From the NCBI GenBank assembly GCA_033807695.1, contig CM066306.1, positions 2,728,001-2,792,000 on the forward strand: DNA of 64,000 bases, given 5' to 3'. Source of the DNA: Daedaleopsis sinensis (lineage: Eukaryota > Basidiomycota > Agaricomycetes > Polyporales > Polyporaceae). A program made the position numbers and the translations under genes. Shown piece by piece: positions 1 through 11,017 of the stretch (positions are counted from its first letter, which is position 1; every line of letters begins with the position of its first letter). The notes below the pieces were generated by a model. That model had not been told where the DNA came from, searched no databases, and saw nothing but the letters and a program-made list of their open reading frames with translations.

Positions 1-2293
1 TGTCTAGACGGTCGGTCTCTCACGGAAGGACGAGTGACGAACCCAAGGAATATGCGAGCATCGCAGAGGAGCACGCAGGGAGCACCTCGAGCACTGGAAT
101 CCGGATAGGCGGACGGCCGTTGTTTACGCCGGCCGTCCGGAAACATGGGGCAAACCTACCTGGGACGGAACTAAGAGTTCGCATCCGGGACTAGTCGGCG
201 TTAGGAAGAGGAAGGCTGATTGCCCTCCCTGAGCGGCTGTAGAATGTCCCAACCCATCGTGGGCCACCACCCTTCCTCTGCGGCGAAGGCCCAACGGCTG
301 CTCGTATTTACTGCTGTTAGCCAAGGCCTGGAGATTACCTGTGGCATTCCGCCGTTCAGTGCTGCCCGCACCCTCGTTCCTACGCGGCGGCGGCCATCCA
401 CCACGTTCTCTCATCCGCAGAGACCCCAAGAGCCAGAGCAGGCTCGCTCTCGACACATCGAGCCGGTCATTTGCCTCCAGCGTGTTGCGCAGATCGGCTT
501 CTCGGCGAAAGGGGATTGGACGACGGCGTGGGAGGTTAAGGAAGTTGGAGAGGGTTCAGCGAGGTGCGTCGAGAGCCCCCGGCGGGGACCGGTCTTGCAG
601 ACGTTGCTGACCTTCGCATGCCTATTCTCCATTCAGTCATCACGCATTTCAAGACAACGAGGAGGCTGAGCGCAGTCCACATATGGAAGCCAGCCCGGTG
701 GAAGCATGAGAGGGCCAGCGTGGTGTGTCGCGGGAGTACCCCTTGTCTTCGCACCCCTCCACGGCAACCCACGCACATCCTCGTCAACACCTGTACCTCC
801 CACAATCCCCACTACGCCGCACTGATCTACAAAGCCCTCTATTCCCGAGTCGCGGACACCCCAAGTAACATGAGCATCGTGCAAACACGGTGCGGAGATC
901 TTGAGTGCTGTCCTACTGGCACAACAAGATGAACCACACTATGAAGCACGATACTACAAGCATCCTAGGCTTATCGTTGCTTCGACTCATGCTCCCACAA
1001 TCTTAGAGGCCGCTACAGGGCACTGTTCAACCCACCAACTGCTCACCTTGAACTGAGCCGTCCCTATTGATAAACCCTCGGTGCTCTGGGGATGAGAGAA
1101 GCGGTCGTTTGTTCTAACCGGAGAAACATGTTTGCTAGTAGCCATTGAGCTTGAAGTGAGTCTTCTCCCGACGTTCGGCTATCACATGCTGTACTACTCA
1201 CCTAGTCTATCTGTGGTTGTTGTATGATGGATACAGATCGCGGCAGTGCTTGGCGTGTACCAGAAGGAGATCGTGGATCAGGTGTGGTTGTGGTTATGCA
1301 TCGACAGGACGGCGAACACTCACGAACTCAGGGTCGCGATGGTGCGGACGACGGCCCATGGGCGGAGAATGAAAGAAAGCTCCGCGATAGTGCCCATCTC
1401 GATGCCGAGCCATGCCAGCTGGCCAACTGCCACACAAACGTGTCGATCGTCCGACGCCGCGAAGTGCGAATCCCACTGGGAGCTTCGGCGTGTGTACAAT
1501 GTACCAGGCATTCAAGGAGATACAAGAGGACTGGAAACAGTGGCAAAGACGAACACGGTGAGCGATTAACGACTTACTTTGACGACACCCCAACTATTTG
1601 GGTCGCCACACCACACCTGTTGGACTGTAGGGCCAAGGGAACAAGCTCAAACTTCGAAGAGACGTGTACGGGGAAGGCGACGCTTGGGGTGAGTCGATGC
1701 CCATACTCAGCTGGTCCAAGAATACGTTGACGACCAGGAGATTGGGTCGCAGTCGATGCATCAAGCTCTCAGGCTTTACGAGGCAGCTTCGTGGAGTGAT
1801 CACCTACCGGAGGGTATACGCACACACACTGGATCTCCATCTTCTGTACCCTTCCTTCCATTCGACTCAGGCAGCTGTGGCAGTTCAACTTCTTGCCCTC
1901 GGATTCGCACTGGAGGGCGCGATTGACGGTGGTTCGAGCATCTTGACTGGCGAGCTACGGTGACGCGGAGAAGGCGTTGGCACTGTCGTCGAGAATGTGT
2001 GTAGATGAGTTGCGTGTATGCACGCATGTGTCTACGATACTTAGGTCGATCTCCGCGGCGCGGCGGCGACACAAAACATACCGGATATTCTGAAGCGCCC
2101 ATATAGGGAGTTCCCACGCGAGCTAATCCGGAGCTAAAGTTGATGAACCCCGGCTCGGCCGGGCCCGCCCAGCGACGCCGCCTCGGTATGCGCAGATGGC
2201 AGGGAACGGACGCGGACACGTCAAGCTTCCGTCCCGCCAACGCTCGTCCACCACATCTTAGCTCTCTACCACCACCATCTCCTCGTCGTCGAT
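1..2293. other. gene-free stretch at left edge
   Basis: I see no recognisable coding exon, RNA gene or transposon here. Open frames on both strands overlap each other, lack conserved motifs and look like chance frames. A GC-rich inverted repeat lies around 2150-2170. The right end (about 2230-2293) is pyrimidine-rich and probably forms the promoter and 5'UTR of the next gene. Confidence 0.5.
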
Positions 2294-4455
2294 ATGTCTC
2301 TCCCCCGCGCGCAAGCTGCGTCCTCGTCTGCTACGCAGACCCAGGGAGGCCCTCCGATCGAGCTCATGTTCCGGCAGATCATGGAGTCCGTCCACAAGTC
2401 CGTGAGTACACGTCTCGCCGTCTTCCCGCCTCACTCGTACTGATGCTGTCTGTCCATGTTCAGCAAATGGAGGTCTCTGAGCTCCGATCAGAGTGCCATG
2501 AGCTTCGACAAGCCAACGCGAGTCTTGAACGCGTAGTCAAGGAGTGTCTTCAGGTGCGTAACTCAGACCTCGTTGTTCCCTTGGCCGCTCGCCACAATCC
2601 GGGCGTACTGCGGCCCATCGCATCGCTCGACCACTGTCTGCGCTCTATCGCAACAACTGGCGACCCATGACCAGCGTCGTCGGACACCCAGCGGTGCGGC
2701 GTGTCCTGCCCGCGATGTCCGAGTGCTGCGCTTTCGGCGCGGAATACGATGCGATTCTATTCATCACTTGGGGAAACATCCGCAGTAGTTCTCGCCCCGG
2801 ATAGAATGTCGGCGGACGGATCTAGCTCGCGCGTATGACGTGGTGAATCGCTCACATTTTTCCGTGGCGTCACGTTCTCGATAGGTCAATCATCATAATC
2901 ATAACCATTACGACTGCGCGTGTGGTCGTCAGGCCAATTCGTACTTCGGGCATCTTCCAACTATCCTCGAAGAAAGCTCTCCTCTTCTTATCCATGTTTT
3001 TAACGTTGCAGTGCGCTGATGTTTGACATGTAGAATCAGAATGGAGGCTCAAGATTCGGCACTCCAGGGTTTCAAACCCCTGCTCCGGGAAGCCCGCAAC
3101 TTCGCGCGAAGTCCCCCTTCCTCACGCCTAACTCGATTCCTGCACTCGCCGTCCCACCGAGTATATACGTGCCTTCGCCTCTCAGCGACAATTCGCTCAC
3201 CCAATACCCCTTTGGCGTTCGCGAGATTCCCGGTTTCTATGTCGTCATCCCGGCCGGTGGCGCGGGCACCCGTCTCTGGCCTCTCTCACGAGAAGATCAT
3301 CCCAAGTTCCTCTTGGACCTGACCCTCAAGGGACGTTCACTCATCCAGGCGACATGGGATCGACTCCTCCCGCTCTCCTCTGCCTCTCGTACGGCGATTG
3401 TCGCCGGCCCTGCACACGTGAGGAGCATCACCGAGCAGCTTCCGGACCTCCTTGCGCACAACCTGTTCTGTGAGCCCAGTGCCAAAGAGTCCATGGCCGC
3501 CATTGGTCTCGCGGCGGCTGTCCTTGCGATCCGCGACCCTAATGCCATCATCGGCTCTTTTGCGGCCGACCACATGATCTCTGGTGACGATGCGTTCCTG
3601 GCGGCCGTGGCGGAAGCAGTCGAGGTCGCGAAAAAGGACTACCTCGTCACCATCGGTATCGCGCCCTCGCATCCGTCGACCGGCTTCGGCTATGTTCGTT
3701 TGGGTGAGAAGCTCGGGATGGCAGACGCACCAAACGCGCGGCTCGTGTCGAGCTTTAAGGAGAAGCCTGACGCTCGCACCGCCGCTGCATACATCAAGAC
3801 GGGTAACTACCGGTGGAACGCCGGTATGTTCGTCACGAAGGCGGCGTTCCTCATGCAACTTCTCAAGGAATACAAGCCCGAACTCCACGACGGCCTCCAG
3901 AAGATTGCACTGGCGTGGAACGACGAGAAGACGAGGCAGAACATGCTCAACGAGGTCTGGCCCGGCCTCGAGAAGATTGCGATCGATCACGCGGTCGCGG
4001 AGCCTGCTGCCTTGGACCATCGTGTCGCCGTCGTGCCTGCAACGTTCGGTCAGTCTTATCGACATTCACTGCGCCCTATCACGAGCACCGGTGTGGCTGA
4101 CCTCGCTTCGCACAAACAGGTTGGGATGACGTCGGAGACTTCTCTTCCCTCGCTGACCTTCTCCCGGCGGAGTCCAACCAGCCGCGTATCCTCGGTGACA
4201 GCGGGCTTGGTACGTTTTTGAACCCGCGAGAACATTCCATGCTGTTGACGGAACCATGCTATAGTTGTCACCGAACAGGCCGCCGGAGGGATCGTCGTAC
4301 CTGGCTCTGGAAGGCTGGTGTCCCTCCTTGGAGTCGACGATTTGGTTATCGTCGACATGCCGGACACGCTGCTTGTCACCACGCGTGCACGTTCGCAGGA
4401 GGTGAAGCGCCTTGTCAAGAAGTGCCGCGAGGCGGGCTGGAAGCAGCTGCTGTGA
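2294..4455 (+). CDS. bacterial-type mannose-1-phosphate guanylyltransferase with N-terminal coiled coil
   Basis: Predicted to make GDP-mannose from mannose-1-phosphate and GTP, the mannosyl donor for glycoproteins and cell-wall mannans in the cytosol. Exons 2294-2401, 2464-2553, 3034-4048, 4120-4209 and 4265-4455 join in phase to about 497 aa. Residues 1-66 include a short coiled coil. Residues 67-135 are Pro/Ser-rich. The nucleotidyltransferase core begins near 141 with GGAGTRLWPLSRED, followed by FKEKPD and YRWNAGMF, which are hallmarks of the bacterial ManC family. Fungi normally use the different Psa1/Mpg1 enzyme, so this is an extra, bacterial-like type. The catalytic exon has no Met before the active-site loop, so an upstream exon is required; the ATG at 2294 supplies one in phase. 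The 480-nt second intron is unusually long and may hide another exon. Product type is sure; the exact N-terminus is less so. Confidence 0.85.
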
Positions 4456-4889
4456 GTTGCGCGACCTCGCGTTCGCCTTCAGAATTTGGCTAGCTTGTCG
4501 CGGCTATGGTGATGTTATGGACGAAACAGACACGCAGTTTAACTGGGGCGAGGTCGCTTCTCTTGATTTGTCCCCTGGCTTGCACGATAGGTTCAAGAAT
4601 ACGATAAGAAACAGTACCCGGATTGAACCATACCACCCCCACTACACCTCACCACCCCTCACGCACATCATCCTATATTATCATCAATCACGTCTACCGC
4701 TACTTAGGTACCAAAGGACTCTGCTCGATTTGTCGCGTATCCGTAATACAGTCTAGCCCTGTAGTGTCGCATATCCCTATTTATTGAAACGTCGAATAAA
4801 GTACACCGTGCTTATTAGCCTGCATATCTCACAAGTGCGCCGAAAGTGTCTGCTCGTCCAACAACTTCCAAGGCCTGCCCGTGCACCCG
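4456..4889. other. convergent 3' spacer
   Basis: This spacer lies between the stop codons of two convergent genes. It is more AT-rich than its surroundings (4600-4820) and contains an AATAAA (4795-4800) that could serve as a polyadenylation signal for the plus-strand gene. No coding exon is seen. Confidence 0.5.
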
Positions 4890-7800
4890 CTACTTCAGCA
4901 CCACTATCTTCGCCTCGGGTTTCGCATGATGGAAGGCGTTCACGCTGATCCTGCCCACGCCGATCCTCTCGGAGTGCTTCTGCCCCAAGGGCTTCCTGAG
5001 CAGGAGGACGTGGTACATCTCGTACACGACGCCGTCCTCGAACCTCTCCTCGTGCCAGTAAGGGTCCCCGTTCTCATTCCGCGGACGGTCCGACAGGCGG
5101 TCCCCTGAATCGTCGCCACCGTCCTCGTCCTCGAACACCACCGGCGGGGGCACGTCAAGCGGACCAGTGTCCTTCCACTCCTCGTTGAAGAACACGTTGT
5201 ACTGCGTCACCCGCGGCTCGAGCTGCCAGAACAGGTCCCAGCCGCCCTTCGGCGGCGCGATGTCCGGGCGGCAGCCGCGCGCGACCGCGATGAGCGAGTA
5301 CGTCCCGCCGCTCGCGGGGTCGTCCTGAGTGCCCTGCGCAGCCTCGTCGAGCAGCGGCTGCACTGGCACGTTCAGCTCGAGGAAGCCCGCGCGGTACCCC
5401 TGATGGTAGAGGATCCGCTGCCAGGGTTTGCGCCCGTTCGCGGAGCGGTCCTCGTCGTGCAGCCCGAGCTGCAGGTACGCGTGCTGGAACGGCTCCCGGA
5501 CGCGCGCGCGGTGCGGGGCCTCCGCGAAGACGACGGGCACGCAGCGCGCCCGCATGATCAGCGTGTCCCCCGACGGGCGCACAGAGATGGGCTCGTGCGG
5601 GAGCGAGATCGGGTAGTCGAAGCGCACGTCGGGGTACGCCGCGTGCGTGAAGAAGTGCGTGTTGTGCGCCGCGTCGCGGTGCACGTCCCACCCGTTCTGG
5701 CCCTCGAGCTTGAGGAGCGCCGTCGCGTCGACCTCGCTCAGGAGTAGCTCCGCCGCGCGCACCTGCGCCGTGAACGCCGCGATCTCCGCCGCGGAGCGCT
5801 CGCCACCCGCCGCGAACGACGCAATATGCCGCTCCGGGTCCTCCCTCGCGTACCACCTAACCACCGACACGGGCCGGAAGTTGATCGCGTTCGCCCACCC
5901 CCTCCCGCGATACGTCGTTCGCCCTTCCCACGCAGCCCACGTCCAGCTCGGGAAGAGCGCGTGGGCGCCGTCCGTGCGCCGCGCGAGCTCCTCGCGCGGC
6001 TGCCAGAGCAGCGCCTGCTCGAACGCGAACTCGGGCAGGCCGTACCAGAACGTCGTGTTCGTGCCCTGCGCGATGAGGCGCTCGACGCCCGCGAACGCGT
6101 TGATCGCGTCGCTCGGGAGCCCCATCTGGCGCGCGGAGTAGTTCGCGACCGCGCTGCGGTACGTGTCCCAGAGCGTCTCGCCATCGAGCCTCGGGATGCT
6201 GCCCTCAGGCTCCCGCCCGAGCTCCTCGACCCGGTACACGGGCGCGGGCGCAGGTGAGGTGCCGTCGGGCTGCGCCTGGTCGACTGCGTAGAGGACGGCC
6301 GTGTCCCCGCCCGACGCGAACGCCTTGTTCGGGAAGCGGTGCTGGGTGGGGTCCGCCCAGACGTGCACCCACACGTCGTACGGCGTCTGCTCGAGATGCG
6401 TGCGCTTCGGGAGCGGGAGCGGGCGGTAGGCGAGGTCGCGCACGGGCACGGTGTCCTCGTTGAACGTCAGGTGCGGGCACCTGAACACGGTGTGCGACGA
6501 GACGAAGTGCGCGGCGCGGCGCGAGAGCAGGCCCTCCTGGAAGGTCCACGCGCGCGTGTTCCAGGTCGAGCCCTCGAGCTCGGGGTGTGCGGTGCGCGCG
6601 TCGTGGACCGCGACGGCGAGCGTCATGCCCCTGACCTGCTCGATGATCTGCGGGCGGGAGCGCGGGACGGATACGCCGGCGATGCCAGCTAAAGGAGAGG
6701 TGTTCGTCGTCGCGACTATGGTGATGGCTGCGTTACCGTAGATGGTACCCATCTGCGAGATGACAGCACGCTTGTCTGCAAGATCATCTTGGAGTATGCA
6801 CAAGGCATCCACCCAGAGGTACGGGATCGAGAGCTCCCTGGTCACCTGGAGCGCGTCCTTGATGGTCTGAGGGAGATCGACAGAGGAGTCTAAGAGTCCG
6901 TCGGGAGACTCGAAGAGCTGCCTCGTGGACGTCGTATATTCTGGCTGGTTGACGCCTCCCCAAACGTACGACAAGCAAGCATATCGGCACGGAGTCGGCA
7001 CCTGGACGACGCAGCTCGTGTGCACGTCCACAACCCGGAGCGTCGGCGAGGCGAATGCCAGGGCGGCCGTGATGCGCGGATGGAGCGGAGGATGAGTTTC
7101 TTCGCACAGGTGCAGCAGCTCCTTCAAATATGCGAGGTCCGCATTGAGCTCGACTCGGCGCCCTTTGAGCGGAGCTGGCTCTCCGTCTAGTCGCTGCACA
7201 ACGAGACGCGGGAAGTCGATCCTTGTGTTGTCGCCGATCAGCTCGACCTCCAGCCTGAGCGCGAAGGCCGGTCCGTCGTCGAGTACGTTGAGGTAGAAAC
7301 CCTCGCCCTCGAAGTCTTCGGCGCGGCGGTCGGGGAAAATGGCACGGTCAGCGATCGTCCGGCGCAGCAGCCTGCAGAAAGGACAGTTGGTGCTGGACAT
7401 GACCTGCCAGAGCCCGAAGAGGTAGATCCGAGTCGGTCCTGGGTGCTGATTCCCGGGAAGGCCTCGCCGAGTGAAGAGGACCTCGAAGTCGATATGCCGA
7501 CACATGGAGCAGAGGTAGCCTGGGTCATGCTCTGGAAGGACCTCGGGGTCAGGAATGTACCATTCCTCGTCGCGACCCGAGGACTCGAGGAGGAGACCCC
7601 AGCGTTTGAGGTATTGGTGGTGCTTGTACTCGTTGAATTTGGCCTCGGCCGTGCGTGTGCGTTCCCTTTCGGCCTCAGCAGCTGCAGCGTTCTCCTCGCT
7701 GGTTCCGTCGGACTCTTCGAGGTAGATCTTGATGCTCTCGAGCTCGTCGTAGGTCAGTCCGTTCTTATCCTTGGCGGACTTGTCCGCTTGCCGAGCGTCC

Positions 7801-7985
7801 CCCGCAGCAATGCCGGCACGATCGCGCTTCTGATACAGGTCACTAAGGTCCTCTTGCATGAGAGCAATTGCAGGATCAGATGAGGGAGGCTTCGAGTTAC
7901 GGTCCCGCATGATGGAGTCGATGACGGCCAGTGTGCTGTGATGCCGCACCCCGGGATATGCCAGAGACTTGATGTCATACTTCAT
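4890..7985 (-). CDS. HET-domain protein (heterokaryon incompatibility type)
   Basis: HET domains occur in fungal proteins linked to non-self recognition and programmed cell death; the biochemical activity of this one cannot be read from sequence. A single exon encodes about 1,031 aa from the ATG at 7985. The open frame runs 24 codons further upstream but only to a TTG, so the first ATG was chosen. The HET block starts near residue 334 with RYACLSYVWGG and continues with PYLWVDALCILQDD and a YGNAAITIVA segment. Upstream are two Cys pairs (CSMC near 159, CPFC near 201), commonly seen before HET domains, and a charged, probably helical N-terminus (residues 45-125). The long C-terminal part (about 500-1031) has no motif that I recognise. 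No NACHT, WD40 or other partner domain is visible. It is unusual here for having no introns despite its length. Confidence 0.9.
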   Translation of the reverse strand: MKYDIKSLAYPGVRHHSTLAVIDSIMRDRNSKPPSSDPAIALMQEDLSDLYQKRDRAGIAAGDARQADKSAKDKNGLTYDELESIKIYLEESDGTSEENAAAAEAERERTRTAEAKFNEYKHHQYLKRWGLLLESSGRDEEWYIPDPEVLPEHDPGYLCSMCRHIDFEVLFTRRGLPGNQHPGPTRIYLFGLWQVMSSTNCPFCRLLRRTIADRAIFPDRRAEDFEGEGFYLNVLDDGPAFALRLEVELIGDNTRIDFPRLVVQRLDGEPAPLKGRRVELNADLAYLKELLHLCEETHPPLHPRITAALAFASPTLRVVDVHTSCVVQVPTPCRYACLSYVWGGVNQPEYTTSTRQLFESPDGLLDSSVDLPQTIKDALQVTRELSIPYLWVDALCILQDDLADKRAVISQMGTIYGNAAITIVATTNTSPLAGIAGVSVPRSRPQIIEQVRGMTLAVAVHDARTAHPELEGSTWNTRAWTFQEGLLSRRAAHFVSSHTVFRCPHLTFNEDTVPVRDLAYRPLPLPKRTHLEQTPYDVWVHVWADPTQHRFPNKAFASGGDTAVLYAVDQAQPDGTSPAPAPVYRVEELGREPEGSIPRLDGETLWDTYRSAVANYSARQMGLPSDAINAFAGVERLIAQGTNTTFWYGLPEFAFEQALLWQPREELARRTDGAHALFPSWTWAAWEGRTTYRGRGWANAINFRPVSVVRWYAREDPERHIASFAAGGERSAAEIAAFTAQVRAAELLLSEVDATALLKLEGQNGWDVHRDAAHNTHFFTHAAYPDVRFDYPISLPHEPISVRPSGDTLIMRARCVPVVFAEAPHRARVREPFQHAYLQLGLHDEDRSANGRKPWQRILYHQGYRAGFLELNVPVQPLLDEAAQGTQDDPASGGTYSLIAVARGCRPDIAPPKGGWDLFWQLEPRVTQYNVFFNEEWKDTGPLDVPPPVVFEDEDGGDDSGDRLSDRPRNENGDPYWHEERFEDGVVYEMYHVLLLRKPLGQKHSERIGVGRISVNAFHHAKPEAKIVVLK

Positions 7986-9878
7986 TGGACTGACGATGAT
8001 GGGAGAGGAAGGAAAGATAGCAGAAGGAACGGTCGAGTTTGCGCATTTTGTACCCAAGAAGACAGCTAGACTGCGATCTGCGAAGGAACATACCAGTGCA
8101 ACCAGTGCGACTCGGTGACCTTGGCCGGTTTGAAAACGCGCGTCGTACGTAATGGACCTAGTACCCAGAATGGCAGCTAAGTACTGTAGTCTGCAGCAAC
8201 GTTATTGTGCCGCAAGGTGGATTCCTCAGAAGCCGTCAAGGGCGTTGCCAGTGCCGTGGGATCTAGAAGGTGTGTTAGATTGCTACACCGCAACTGCGAA
8301 TCGCGTTAACAAATGATGTGGCCACAGGGTAATTGTATGCACTGACATTGCTGTGTTCACGTTCTCATACTACTGGGATGGCTTTGCTACCCGGCACAGC
8401 CTGAGCTCGAGTATTGGGCGAGGTGTTGTGTCCGAATTGTGGTGAGGCAGAGTCGGTTGAGAAGACCGCTTCCAGCGATACACAAGTGCACTGATTGGCC
8501 AATTTGCTCTTCGCTCCACGTGTCGGCATGAATTTGTCCTGATATGAAGAAGCAATCTGGTCTTCGACCAAACTGACAGCGTCTCCACGATCAGTGAGGT
8601 GCTAGGGATCTACGCACAGCCTAGCTGCGCATTGCGGTGGCAGAATCGTGGTGGTGCTGGGAGAGCCTGGAGGTGGAGACCGCGACGTACTTATGACTTT
8701 CTATCGCGTGAGTCGGCGAGAAGCTCTAGTTAGCACCCAACACGTGAACAGCCATGAATCCCCGACCGGCCATGCAAGAGTTCTAACCGGCTTTGTGATG
8801 CAGTGTTCGGACGGTGACTCGGAGCCGAACCAGTCTGGACGATACCACGAGCGCGACTTGAGCGCGACAGCCAGGGAGTAACTGCTCCTCGTAGCCGTGC
8901 TATGTTCTCTCCAAGTCCAGAAAGACTGTGGCTAACAAATGGAGGGTTTGAATGTCGTGATGACTCAAGTTGTGTCCAGTTTCCGGTCAGTACGATTGCT
9001 AGATATGATTAGGCTGAACCGATGGCGCCCCCGGGCCGCCGTACTTACTGTCATGGCTTAAAAAGAGAATAAAAGCGCGTTGTTGGTCAGCCCGATGGGC
9101 AGCTGACAAGGCGGGTGCGACCCTCGGGTATTATGCAGCTCTCACCGACTTGCTTCGCCAGCTTCGAACGCGAACACGAGAAGAAGGCCGAGAGACCGTT
9201 CAATCTCGGTGGGCGAGGACAAATCACAATATTCTTTGGCAATGGATTGGACGACGAACTGATGAAACACGGAGTGATGGGGGACAATGGTGAAGCGCTG
9301 ATAGGCGAAAATTACGCCATTTTATGGGCGAATGTTGTGCGGCGGTTGGGGCGGACCTGGGGGGGATTGGACGAATTGGGGAGACATGCGCGTGGTTGCG
9401 GAGGGTAAATTTGTTCGGGAGATCTAGAAACACGGTCAGGGCGGAAAGCCGTTCCATCGATGCCGCCGATCGCGTGGCCACAGCTGGGCACGCCGCCGAG
9501 TCGAGGGCTCTCCTGAATGAGCTCCGTCGTGAGCGAGGATGTGAGCTCGTCGTTAGGACACACTGAAAGTTCTCGGACGGTTAGAGGCTGTTGAGGACGA
9601 CGTCTGTGCCGACGTCTGCGTGCAGTCTTGGCGGAGGAGGAGGGCGGCGTCTACGGAGTACCTCTGCGGCGCGCGTTCGTTCGGCAGGCGCACATGGCTC
9701 CCGGGCGCCTATGGGTCCACATTGCCCGGCTCGCCGAAGCCGGAAATCTTACTAAGGCTCTCCAGGGCTCTCCAAGCTCCATGAGTCGGTTAGATAGAGA
9801 TTGCCTGTTCCTTCTTACCACCATCTCCCCCTCTCCTCCTCCTCCTGCTTCTGCCCACTCCGTCCGTGCGGCCTTTCG
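7986..9878. other. divergent intergenic region
   Basis: This region holds the promoters of the divergent HET and bZIP genes. Open frames up to about 97 codons are present (for example 9115-9408) but lack motifs or splice-consistent continuation. A pyrimidine-rich tract at 9816-9856 immediately precedes the bZIP 5'UTR intron. I see nothing else. Confidence 0.4.
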
Positions 9879-9938
9879 GTATGCAAGCTGCACGTCCGCC
9901 TACAGCACGTAATGGTTGCTAATCCCTACAAAATGCAG
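9879..9938 (+). promoter_or_regulatory. 5'UTR intron that removes upstream ATGs of the bZIP gene
   Basis: A GTATGC donor, a near-perfect branch site TTGCTAAT (9917-9924) and an ATGCAG acceptor define a 60-nt intron 68 nt before the bZIP start codon. Unspliced RNA would carry the ATG at 9912, which opens a frame overlapping the bZIP start and ending near 10169, and another ATG at 9933. Splicing removes both. Intron retention would therefore be expected to lower translation. The regulation is inferred; the sites are seen. Confidence 0.6.
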
Positions 9939-10006
9939 CCCTCTGCCCGTTGCGGTATCTGCTTCCACGCGAGAGAAGAATTTGAGCACGCAAGCTCACG
10001 TCTACA

Positions 10007-11017
10007 ATGGCACCATCAAACCTTCAGGGTCTCAATATCGTCCATCCCATACAGCCCGCCAACCCGTACTTGTCCGATGCCGACCTCCTCTCCGTCCCTC
10101 CCTTCCCCGACCTCAACGCACAGCTCGACTTGTGGACCAACCTCAACTTCCAGTCAGACGAGCCCCTAGTCTCCACTCGCCCCGGAGAAGGTTCAAAAAA
10201 GGGTGCCGACTCCCAGCGTAGCACCCACGACAACAGTAGCGAGGATGACTACAACGACCCAGACGAAGATCTGCAGCGCAATGAAATAGCCGAGACCCAC
10301 TCGCATGAGAATGTAGTGATGGGAACTGTCCTTCCCCCTACAGGTGTCGTTCACCCTGGTCATACTCCCTCCTCCGTCAACGCCTCTGCTCCCTCGTTCG
10401 ACATCAGCAGCATCCTCGCCGGCTTTGGGATCGATCCCTTCATGGTCCCTCCCCCGCCCATGCTCCAGACCGCAAGCCCGGCGAGTACCATTGCTCAGCT
10501 GCTCTCTTTACACGCCGCCGCACGGCCCGGCATGAGCCCTCCTCAGACCATACCCTCTTCGGCTCCCTCTACATCCCCCCAAACACACTCTGAGGCATCT
10601 AGCCCCGCCACCAGCACCACCAAGCGCGCTCGCACCTCCCGTGCCTCTGTCTCGTCCATCGCCGACAGCCCAGAGCAGGCGGACAGCCCCGACGACAAGG
10701 ACTCCGGCACGCCCATGACCGCCGCGGAGGACAAGCGGCGCAGAAACACGGCCGCGTCCGCTCGCTTCCGCTTGAAGAAGAAGGAGCGTGAGGCCGCGCT
10801 CGAGCGCAAGGCGAAGGAGCTGGAGGTGCGCGTGAGCGAGCTCGAGAAGGAGTGCGAGGGGTTGCGGAGAGAGAACGGGTGGCTGAAGGGCCTCGTCGTC
10901 GGCGTGACCGGGGCGGGCGCGGTCCAGCAGCAGGCGCAGCAGCAGCAACTGCCCCAGGCACTTGCCAGTCCCACCGAGGGTGCGGGCGCGAAGCGTCCGC
11001 GCGACGAGGACGCTTAA
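10007..11017 (+). CDS. bZIP transcription factor, CYS-3/Zip1/GCN4-like
   Basis: Nuclear DNA-binding regulator. The single-exon 336-aa protein has a long Pro/Ser-rich, probably disordered N-terminus and a C-terminal bZIP. The basic region (about residues 240-260) reads RRRNTAASARFRLKKKE, with the invariant N and R spacing, followed directly by a leucine zipper (about 262-295). This form (NTAASARFR-KKKE) is typical of the Neurospora CYS-3, S. pombe Zip1 and related group that controls sulfur-amino-acid, cadmium or stress genes; which pathway applies here cannot be told. An acidic patch near residues 75-90 may act in activation. The tail after the zipper is Gln-rich. The ATG at 10007 is the first in frame and is preceded by a short intron in the leader. 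The final codons are followed by a pyrimidine-rich 3' region. Confidence 0.88.
   Translation: MAPSNLQGLNIVHPIQPANPYLSDADLLSVPPFPDLNAQLDLWTNLNFQSDEPLVSTRPGEGSKKGADSQRSTHDNSSEDDYNDPDEDLQRNEIAETHSHENVVMGTVLPPTGVVHPGHTPSSVNASAPSFDISSILAGFGIDPFMVPPPPMLQTASPASTIAQLLSLHAAARPGMSPPQTIPSSAPSTSPQTHSEASSPATSTTKRARTSRASVSSIADSPEQADSPDDKDSGTPMTAAEDKRRRNTAASARFRLKKKEREAALERKAKELEVRVSELEKECEGLRRENGWLKGLVVGVTGAGAVQQQAQQQQLPQALASPTEGAGAKRPRDEDA

Noticed and set aside
2573..2788. Open frame within the long second intron of the ManC-like gene as an exon
   Set aside because: No acceptor and donor pair keeps phase with both neighbouring exons; left as intron.
9115..9408. 97-codon plus-strand frame as a possible small gene
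   Set aside because: No recognisable motif, no intron continuation, and an antisense frame of equal length is present.
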